Positions 1 through 8,500 of a stretch of 64,000 bases of DNA are shown piece by piece. Made by a program: the position numbers and the translations under genes. The notes under the pieces were generated by a model, which searched no databases, was not told where the DNA came from, and saw only the letters and a program-made list of their open reading frames with translations. The stretch is from positions 496,001 through 560,000 of the forward strand of contig BRXU01000014.1 of assembly GCA_030267565.1 (NCBI GenBank), given 5' to 3'. Each line of letters starts with the position of its first letter. Position 1 is the first letter of the stretch. Source of the DNA: Pleodorina starrii (Eukaryota > Chlorophyta > Chlorophyceae > Chlamydomonadales > Volvocaceae).

Positions 1-700
1 GTCGGGCTTCGTGAAGCATGGGGTCGATTGGGTGTGGTTCACTGTTGAGCACGTCGTGGGCTACGGCGCCCGTTGCACGCTGATACCGTAACAGGGTAAA
101 ACACAAAGTATGGCAACGGCGGAAGTATGTGAGTCGGAAGCGAGGATCGGCGAGACGAAACGGAGTCATACGAGGGAAAGTGCCTTGTGCAGGGTGCACT
201 GCGCTGTGTGCCTGCGAGGGCCCGTACAGGCGCATGTCAAACTGGACATGCTTCCATCCAAGTCGACATGCTTCCATTCAAGTCGCCCAGTCAACATGGG
301 CGACTTAAATGGAAGTCGCCCAGCCAGCGTCTGCCCGACGGTTATGTCACGACACACTACTTTTCTGGCACATCGGGGGTGCGGAGCTCTACCCGATGTG
401 CCAGAAACCTAGCTAGTGTGCCGTGCGGCCTGAGAAACTGCAATCGTACTGCAGACTGGTAAAGGTGACTCGAGCTTGTTGGGCAGGCCTGACCAGGCCC
501 TTCTATCGTAGCCGGGCTAAGGGATCCTGCCGTACTTGGATCATGAGCGGCACTCAGCTCCCGCTCAGGCAGTGATCGCCGGAGTGACGGCACGCAGATC
601 CCGTCTTCCGGAGTAGATTCCGCGGCGTTCCCCCATCCTCGACCGGGCTTCGTGAAGCATGAGGTCGCGTGGGTGTGGTTCACCATTGAGCACGACGTGG
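1..700. repeat. Diverged direct repeat, about 60 bp, copies at 1-60 and 641-700
   Basis: Both copies share the words GGGCTTCGTGAAGCATG, TGGGTGTGGTTCAC and TTGAGCACG in the same order and spacing, with scattered substitutions. The spacing is about 640 bp. They could be terminal repeats of a small decayed element or a tandem unit cut by the window start. Nothing coding lies between them. Confidence 0.6.
362..407. repeat. Perfect inverted repeat (16-bp arms, 14-bp loop)
   Basis: The arm at 362-377 (TTTCTGGCACATCGGG) is exactly complementary to 392-407. The loop is GC-rich. This could be a transposon end structure or an RNA hairpin. No gene is attached to it. Confidence 0.75.
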
Positions 701-1399
701 GCAAAAAGACGTGTATGTGTAACGTGAAGGCCTTTGGGTCCCACAGGGTGGGGTGGGGTGGGGCATGGCCTTCGTGCTTTGCTACTGCCCTGCGTGCCCC
801 CTACATGTTAGGATGGCCACATGAGATCCACATGTCATCCTGCCTGGGTTTTTGTTCATGAGAGGGACACGAACCCCTAACCATGTAACAAACACACACA
901 CATGGCATCCTGCCTGGGCACGCGCACCCATGTAAGCCGCAATATTATCCATTAATGTCCAGACAAGTTCCAACCAAGGGAATTACAGGTTCTCGTGAGA
1001 GGTCCAGCCAGTTTGTTGACCACGTGCACCGAAGGTGCTGCATTAGCTGTACCTGTAGTATGATGATGAGATGATCGTTTCCAAAATAGCGTGGGATACA
1101 GGTTCTTCGTATTTCAATGCTCGACCCCATGCGAGACGGAACCTGGCAACCTGCAATCCACACAGGTCCACACTTCCAAGCCATGCCCAAGCCGACCTGT
1201 TACTGCTGCGTACCACTGGCTGCGGCACATTAGCTGTCCTCCGTCTTGCCATCAACACACGCTTTCTACAACTCTACGGTGCAACCAAATTCCGGGATCG
1301 CCGCAGGCCCTTCTTGTAACATGCAACACACTGCTGCTAAATACGTGTTAGTTTTCGTATTAGCCCATTTATCTATGAAAACTGGTGTCCACGTATTGC

Positions 1400-2512
1400 A
1401 CGGTATGGGACGTGCGCGGTATCTGGGGATCCACTACGGACCAGATTTGCCTTTCGTGTCATGCACTGACGAGCTTTTTTCGGCAGGGCAACGTGCCATT
1501 TTCTCTTTAATAAATAAGCTGAGATGGCAGGGGCTTCTTCTTCCCGGGGTAGGGCTAAAATGCTTTAATTCACAGATCCGGCCAATCCTCTCTTACGGGG
1601 CTCAAGTTTGGGCTCCAGATCTTCTTGTTCAGATCCTGGAGGCAGACGAATCGCGGACTTGCCTGTTTGACAGGGCTGTTGCCGATCGGATGGTAGGGCT
1701 TCAGCTCTCGTATTTACGTGCCTTAGCGTGTGTTAAAACTGCCACCACCGCGTTGGTGTTTCGGGAATTTGGCCAACACCCCCTTCATTTGTTTTGGGCG
1801 AGGCTCATCTTTCGTTTTTGGAATAAGTTGGTGGAGTCCGAGAGTTCTATTTACCATCATGTTTTTAGAGAAGAGCTACGTTTCGCCTTAATGGGAGACG
1901 GCCTTCATGATTCGTGGGGTGCGAAGGTTCTAAGGGTGCTTCGGGCGCTGGGGTACGACGTGGATAGTGTGACTGGGAGTTTGGATACCGAGAGCAAGGT
2001 GGATGCTTTGTCTTCTCATAAGTTGGATATTCCTTGGCTGCTTGGTGAGCTTAAGGATAGGCTGGATGCGGGCTGGGCTAATGAGCGTCTCACCGTAAAT
2101 CCTCGCGACTTTGTTTCTGATAACCGTCGGCCGGGGGTAAAGATGTGTCGGTATGAGCACTGGATGGGCGACCCCAGCCATCTCAAGACGTACATCCCCT
2201 CCAGTCATCATCGGAGTTTGATTCGTTTCCGCCTTTGCTGTTGGGCGATTGAGGTTAACCGTCCGAATGGTAGAACGAGAGCGGATCGTGTTTGCCCTAT
2301 GCGTGTGTAGTACCGGTGCGGTTGAAGACGAGTACCACGTTTTTCTGGAGTGTCCTGCTTATGAAGGCATTCGCCAGAATTTGCAGTTATCGGACGCGTT
2401 GCCTAATGGTAATATGTGCGCTGTCATGACACTAGGAGATCAGCGTTTGATTGCTAAAGCGCTCCACGAGATGCGTCGGTTACGAAGTCTGAGTACCGGC
2501 ATACCAGTTTAA
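1400..2512 (+). pseudogene. 3' remnant of a LINE (L1-like) ORF2, frameshifted
   Basis: From about 1423 the frame reads YLGIHYGP, then a helical segment leading to RPILSYGAQVWAP. This is the typical region downstream of the reverse-transcriptase core in algal L1-type elements. It continues to the end of ORF2. The frame is broken near 2290, where a terminal Cys/His cluster (CVCSTG followed by VEDEYHVFLECPAY) continues in another frame to 2512. The catalytic reverse transcriptase and the endonuclease are absent, so the copy is 5'-truncated, as is usual for LINE insertions. A family match is inferred from these motifs, not from a search. Confidence 0.75.
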
Positions 2513-2634
2513 CTTGGTTGCTTGATAAATATTTCTTTATGTTTCCTTTCTTGATTTCTATCTAGTTTTATCGGGTTCTAGTGGTCCATGAGCCTCCTGG
2601 CTCGTCTGGGCCTTACGAGCTCAAAGCTTGTAAC

Positions 2635-2655
2635 ATCATCATCATCATCATCATC
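2635..2655 (+). repeat. (ATC)7 tail of the LINE copy
   Basis: Seven perfect ATC triplets follow the roughly 120-nt region downstream of the LINE ORF2 remnant. This fits the simple-repeat 3' tail seen on many algal LINEs. Read on the minus strand, the tail supplies the TGA stop (2654-2656) of the kinase-like ORF next to it, so the insertion appears to have cut into that ORF. Confidence 0.7.
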
Positions 2656-3637
2656 ACGTATTGCACTTTTTATGAGTGGCTGTGATGTCATCAATATCGA
2701 TCACCTTAATTTGAACTGGTGTCCCAGGAATTCCTGATGGGCAAATCATACGATTATCTAATTTCTGGTCATATATCACGAGCCCTTTCTCATCAAGCAG
2801 GAAGTTAATATCTATTATGCAATTACACACGTCCCAAAAAATAGCCGTGCCAAATTTATATACACCGCGGGCAGTACGAAATAAATCGGAACCGTGCCGC
2901 AAATAATGCGACAATGACATGCCCTTTCGGCAGGATTTAAAGATTCCATATAATAGAGCTTCTTTCTCTGATAATGTCCAAACACCACCGCCGTGCGGAA
3001 ACTCAATCCTCGACTTTTGTAAAAGGAAGTATTTGCTTAGTTGCATATCAGATAAAACGGAAAAAAATTCATCTTCGTAAGCATCCGTGCTTTGAGGAAT
3101 AAGGACTAAAACATGCTTGCCGCATTGAAGAAGGCGGCCACCATCTGGCAAAACAATTAAAACAGTCAGTCCCGTGCACTCCCGTCTCGCTGTGTCCTTA
3201 GCGTACAGGAATATACCGAATTGTAGTGCTTGATAGTCCGGGATGCGAATAGTTTCCCCTCGGAGATCAACGATATCGATGTCTACATTCCGTAAAAGAT
3301 GTTCTATGCGCTTAAACTCAGGCGTATTGTAGTACATGTCTCTTTTTACACGTACTTTAACTGCATATGGCCCACATTGAACTACGTACCCAAACGATCC
3401 ATTTCCCAGCAGCAATGTAAACGTTAGTGGACATTCGTCAATGTCTATCGTAGTTGAATATACAGGATGGCATTCGCCAACCCCGTTCAACAAACGAAGT
3501 ATTGTTGTACGTGTTTCGTTAACACGTAACCTTGTGGACTGTGCGATTATTTCGTGACATGCCCGTTTATGTTGCGAAGGAATGAAGGGCGGGCGGGAAG
3601 GAAAAGGCGTACGTGTCACGATTGAAACCCGTGACAA
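2654..3637 (-). pseudogene. Truncated protein-kinase-like ORF, large-DNA-virus-like
   Basis: Visible kinase motifs are a glycine loop GNGSFGYVV followed by YAVKV (candidate ATP-binding Lys), a catalytic-loop-like YDQKLDNRMI and a metal-binding-like IKVIDIDD. A long insert separates the lobes. The layout resembles divergent kinases of giant DNA viruses (inference). The frame has no ATG before the glycine loop; its most upstream candidate start is a TTG. It ends only about 13 residues after the metal-binding motif, on a stop formed by the neighbouring LINE's ATC tail, so most of the C-lobe is missing. The DNA is visibly AT-richer than its surroundings. It may be an endogenised viral fragment, an exon of a larger gene, or a mobile-element gene. 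Confidence 0.5.
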
Positions 3638-4060
3638 GCTCGCTCGCTACCCATCGATATCGCTTACTTCTCTTTATTTCATGTTACAGCTTAGATAGTA
3701 TCGGGGTCTTTGAAGTCGCCTGCATGCAGCTCGCGCTAGCTGCCAGATTTTGCGGTGAAGGGCCTCGTATCAGGTGTTAGTTCTTGCTCTGACACATTGC
3801 CATTGCCATTTCTGTTTAAAGGAATGCTGTGCTACCAAAGGCCTTGCTTCGTTGCTTGCTGCTGCATAAATAGGATGGCATTCGCCACCGGCGTTCACCG
3901 AAGTATTGTTGAAAGCGTTCCGTTAGCGCATAATAAAGATGTGGACCGTGCGATTTCGTGACATGCCCGTTCAAAGGGCGGGCGGGAAGGAAAAAGCGTG
4001 TCACGAAAGAAACCCGTGACAAGCTCGCTCGCTACCCATCGATAACGCTTCTCACAGACA
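3465..4060. repeat. Diverged direct duplication (about 3465-3680 and 3873-4060)
   Basis: The copies share AGGATGGCATTCGCCA, GAAGTATTGTTG, CGTGACATGCCCGTT, GGGCGGGCGGGAAGG and a long match ending CTCGCTCGCTACCCATCGAT, in the same order, with indels. On the minus strand both read WVASELVTGF, then PSRPPF and RACHEI, then TILR. The first copy is the upstream part of the kinase-like ORF; the second stands alone. Confidence 0.75.
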
Positions 4061-4135
4061 AGGGGTTGGTGTCGGCTTCCTTGAAGCCGGAAAAAGGGCG
4101 GGGCCCCGCTCAATCCGTACGGGTTGAGTGCTAGG

Positions 4136-4393
4136 GCGGCGAGGGCGTCAATTGTGAGAGTGCCGACATTACTGCTGATATATAGCCAGGGCTTTATCCC
4201 CGAAATGCCTGCCAGCGGAGTCGTCAGCAAGGCCTGCCGGCGCCGCGCGAAGCGCGTCATCCCGCCGGGTCCATGAGCGCATCGATTGAAATACGGCATC
4301 ATTTCCAAGGCGAGCGGCGAGGGCGTCAAGTGTGAGAGTGCCCTGACAGTCCTGCTAATAGACAGCCAGAGCTTTATATCCGAAATGCCTGCG
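4136..4393. repeat. Diverged tandem pair, about 180-bp spacing
   Basis: The segments 4136-4212 and 4314-4393 share GCGGCGAGGGCGTCAA, TGTGAGAGTGCC, GCTTTAT and CCGAAATGCCTGC. They are consistent with a short tandem duplication followed by divergence. No coding function is evident. Confidence 0.65.
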
Positions 4394-4439
4394 GCTTCAG
4401 CAATCCGCCCCATGTACAGCATCGCGCTCCGTCTCGGCA

Positions 4440-5504
4440 CTTTGCAACTCTTCCCGCGAGCGCATTGCTTGGCTTAAGTAGCTTGACAATAGACATGGAG
4501 TGTATCATTTAGACATCACGCAGGCTGACTTGCCAATAGAAGGACAGCGGAACTGTTAGTTTGCGAGGGGTCGCGACGACGTGCAGTTGCCGACGAGAGT
4601 GCACAGGTATTCGCCGTAGAGGAGGCTTGACAAAGTTAAAATTAGGACAGGGAATGTAGAAATCCCCTAGGTTGCCGACTGGACTTGTTTGGCGGCCCGC
4701 AGCAGAAGACCGCCGCATCGTGCGTGCAATTTGCCGCTTGGCGTCCGACAACCAGCAGTTTGTCCCTCGTGGTTTGTCCCTTGCAACCTTTGTAATAGAG
4801 ATGTGCGTCCAGACGATCGGACCGGCTAGCAGAGCTGTGGTGTGTTCGCGGGAAGAATGTTCGCAATGCAAACATAGTTGGTTGCCGACATAAATATTCA
4901 TTTCACGCCGTCATGTCCGAATTCCAGTTCGAGAAACGATGGATCTTCTGGAATTAATTACAGGCCGAGAGGCGTTGGTTTGACCTCGGCCTCGGTCCAT
5001 GGAGACTGCCAAACTGGTTTTTACTCATGCGATGTTGGAATCCTATAATAAATTTACCATGCAATAAAGAACGTAATATTTTCGTATGGAGTCTTTCCGT
5101 TGGCCGTAAGTCTGCACTTGCCCTTTACATTAGACATCAGACATCGCACGCACGGGCATGGGCAATCCTACAGGGCGGGGCCCCCCCTGGGCGCTTCGCG
5201 CTGGGGCCCCGCCCAAAAAGACAGCGCACGCTGCTAATTGCTGGTATGCGTGTTCAGTGCATAGTTTCTGTTCCTGTCATGCCCTAGCCTGGGGTGCACT
5301 GCGCTGTAAGGCGGGCGTATTGTTGGGGCGCTGTTAAGCGTTGTACGGCACCAGGCTTCGTTTGGCGAAGGCCACTCCGCGCGCGCACATAAAGGCCCGC
5401 TAACACACGTAGCGGCTAGAAAGAGCCAGAATAGTATAGAGGACTACAGCCGAGTAGCGCTTCCGCGGGAGGTGCTCTGCTCGACTGTCCACACGCACGT
5501 CAAA
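4440..5504. other. Intergenic region and probable promoter of the secreted-protein gene
   Basis: There is no supported gene. The region holds the GC hairpin at 5173-5214. From about 5380 it contains the presumed promoter and 5' leader of the gene that starts at 5505. An ATAAAG word near 5390 is a weak TATA candidate. Confidence 0.4.
5173..5214. repeat. GC-rich hairpin (12-bp arms)
   Basis: GGGCGGGGCCCC (5173-5184) pairs perfectly with 5203-5214 and is followed by AAAAAG. The same GGGCGGGGCCCC word occurs near 4097. It could be a transposon terminus or an RNA hairpin. Its function is unknown. Confidence 0.6.
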
Positions 5505-8500
5505 ATGCGGACAAGTATCCTAGGGATCCTGAATAAGTCGCATTGTTTCTCGTTAGCATGTGCTGTTGCGCTTCTTCTGGCCGGAATCTCGTGTGTCAGA
5601 GCGCAAGACTCTTGCGGTAAAGTCCTGGAAGCTGGCGTCTACAACACCTACTGGCGGCGTGACTGGAACGGGAACACCGCTGTCGCGCAGCTTGCAGCCT
5701 GCCAGGACTATTCTTCTTACACATACGAGTGAGTGCGAATGCATGGACAATAAGTTCACGGTGCTTCGCCCGCCGTTTCGGTCGTGACGGGACGCTAAGG
5801 CCGCTTGTGTTCACAAAGGAAGTAGTCGGATTAAATTCAGCCACCCGGCTTCCCTTTGGGTCGCTGCGCTGGTGTTCACATGTAGGTGAAATCGGGGTCG
5901 GAAAGTCGAACTCGGGGCGTTGGTCGGCTCATACCATACGGGAGTCCTGAGATGACCTATGTCCGCGCTCCATCGTCACATCTCATGGACTCCCGTCTTT
6001 CTTTACAATGTACTTTCAATATTTCACATTTTTCGGTACTGTAGTCTTAGATTTCCAGACTTGCCCGTAAATGCATGCATCGCGGAAAGTATACGTACTA
6101 GTGAAATAATTGTGTCAAGCAGCGCTTTGTGAATGTTACCAGAACATTGTTAATTAATTAATTAATTTTACGCGGAGACAGACTCTCGCGTGTGTTTAGG
6201 GGACCGGGCCTAGGGAGTAATTTCTTCTCCGTTCGGCGCAATCACCAGGGTGAATCAGACCTGACGGGCGGACTGATGACTCTGGGACATTTTCTCGAGC
6301 GCCCCTGCACGATCCGGAGTTTAGCGGGCCGGACTCACCGTTATTCACCCTGGCTAAAGCCAGGGGCCAGCGGTGGGATTCGAACCCACATCTACTAATT
6401 ACCAATTCGACCAAGCATGGGATCGATCCCATGACCACCGAAATGACAAGCGAGTGCTCTACCAATTGAGCTACGCTGACTACCAGAACATTGTGTATAT
6501 TACCAGATTACTCTAGGCGTATTATTCAGGCGCAACTGGCCCCAGTCGGCCGCTCTGACCCGCATGGCGGGCGGGATCAGGAGCCGACCCGCCGGTTTCA
6601 CATCCTGAAGGTCGGCCGGCTTCATTCGCGCGCCTTCATCACCCGGCCCGCCTCGATGTGAACGCAACCTGTCGTGCCCCGCAGGCAGTACCAGGTGGAG
6701 AGCAAATCAACCCCAATTCCGAGTCGGGCGGATTACTTCCGGGTGGCTGTGAACACCACCTTTCGGTACAAGTTGTTTGGCGGCGACGTCACCACCGGCA
6801 GCCTCAACTTGGATGAGGGCTCCTTCTCGCTGGCCAAGAACGCGCTCGCCGCCTACCGCTTGTCGGCCTGCCTCTCCTCGAGCTCGGGCAGCTCCCCATC
6901 CAACCTCGAGGTACGCATGCAAAGGTGGGCGGGTGGCTGGGTAGTTGGTTGGCTGGGTGCCTGCGTGGGTGCCTGGGTGCCTGGTTGGGCTGGGTCGATG
7001 GTGGGCGGGTGGGTCGGTCCGCACTGCCGCCATACGTAACGTACGTTATTACGGCTGTCCGCATACACACATACATGATCATGTATGTACATATACATGC
7101 AGTTGTTTATGTTGCATGCGAACGTCGGCACTATGCATGCATGTCTAAGCTGGTGTTCCTGCTGCTGGATTACTGCTGTATGTAACTACTGTGTCGTCGA
7201 TGTCGGAGCCTGCGGCGGGGTGGATGAATGCATGGCTGATTCGTTCATTACCTACTGCCTGTTGTGATGATGCGCACCGACGATACCGTATATACACGTG
7301 CACGCGCACGCAGGTTCTGAGCCGGACCATTGAGCCCGTTGTGTACGACTCCTACGTCCGTTGCCTGGAGATGTCGAGCCGGGGCCTCAAGATCGCCACC
7401 AGCTACGGTGCCGGCGGCAACAATGTGGACATCAGCATGCGTTTCGAGCCCTCACAGCCCGGCGCCCGGGCTGTCTTGGCCAATGTGGCCGTGCAGCCCG
7501 AGGACGCAGCCACCTGCACGCTGATGCTGTCAACCGTCGCTGTGTTTGCGGCGGTCAGCGGCCGGCGCAGTGCCAGGGAGGAGCAGCAGCAGGCCGAGGC
7601 CGGTGTCGTGAAGGGCGAGGATGACGACGTGAGCACGTTCGATGACGTGTCCGCATCCGCAGTGACGGCTTCTGCTGGAGCAGTGGCGGGTCGCCAACTC
7701 AAGCAGTAAGCAAAAGTGTAGCAGCTGGGGTCGGAAGTAGGGAAACCAAACGGGGAATTTTTTGGGGCAGGGGAGGTTCAAGGGGGTGCTGACCGAGATC
7801 GCAGGGGTGATGCTGGGCAAGAGGTGCAGAGCATGGGGTTACGACGCGGTGGCATTCACACAAGAGCACAGCAGGGGCAGGCAGGGAGGGGCAGGCAGGC
7901 AGGGGCACGCAAGAGCAGGCGGGCAGGCACAGGTAGGCAGGGAGGGGCAGGCAGGCAGGGAGGAGATGGACATGGATGCGGGGGTCAGCCGTTGGGGCAT
8001 GACGAAAAATACGGCAGGGTGTGTCGGGACGGAGGGAACGAAAAACGAGGGGTCGAGAGTAGGGAAACCCGACGAAGAAATTTGTGGGGCGGAAAAGGAA
8101 GGGGGATGCAGACCGGCTGTGCGAGGTACCCACATGCATGAGGGGTATCCCCATGATGGCGAGATCGCAGGGGGGATGCCGGGCAAGAAGTGCAAGTGAG
8201 GTGCAGAGCATGGGAGTACGACACGGTAGCATTCGGGCAAGAGCAGAGTAGGGGCGGGCAGGGACAGGCAGGGGAAGGCGGGCAGGGGGGCCCCGCAGGG
8301 GCAGGCGGGCAAGAGCAGGCGGGCAGGGTGGGCTTGGCGTGGGGTGTATGGGGCAGAGGGTGCCGAATAGTAACACGGATGAAGTAGTACAGTACAGTGC
8401 GCACACAACTGCTGTAATAAGGACGGCCCGGGGTGAGAGAAACACAACACAAGCAGGGCAGGGGGGGAGGCAGGGCGGGGGCAAGGCAGGGACCGGGGGT

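Larger units (their letters stand above)
1..1380. other. Non-coding, transposon-like stretch before the LINE remnant
   Basis: I find no convincing gene here. Only short open frames are present, with no splice-consistent model. The stretch holds a direct repeat (1-60 and 641-700), a strong hairpin (362-407) and short permuted repeats around 236-325. It may be the decayed 5' part of the LINE that follows, or another element. No reverse-transcriptase motif is visible. Confidence 0.4.

Noticed and set aside
6407..6480. Functional tRNA-Asp gene
   Set aside because: The acceptor stem does not close and the sequence is the head of a SINE with target duplications and a TTAA tail.
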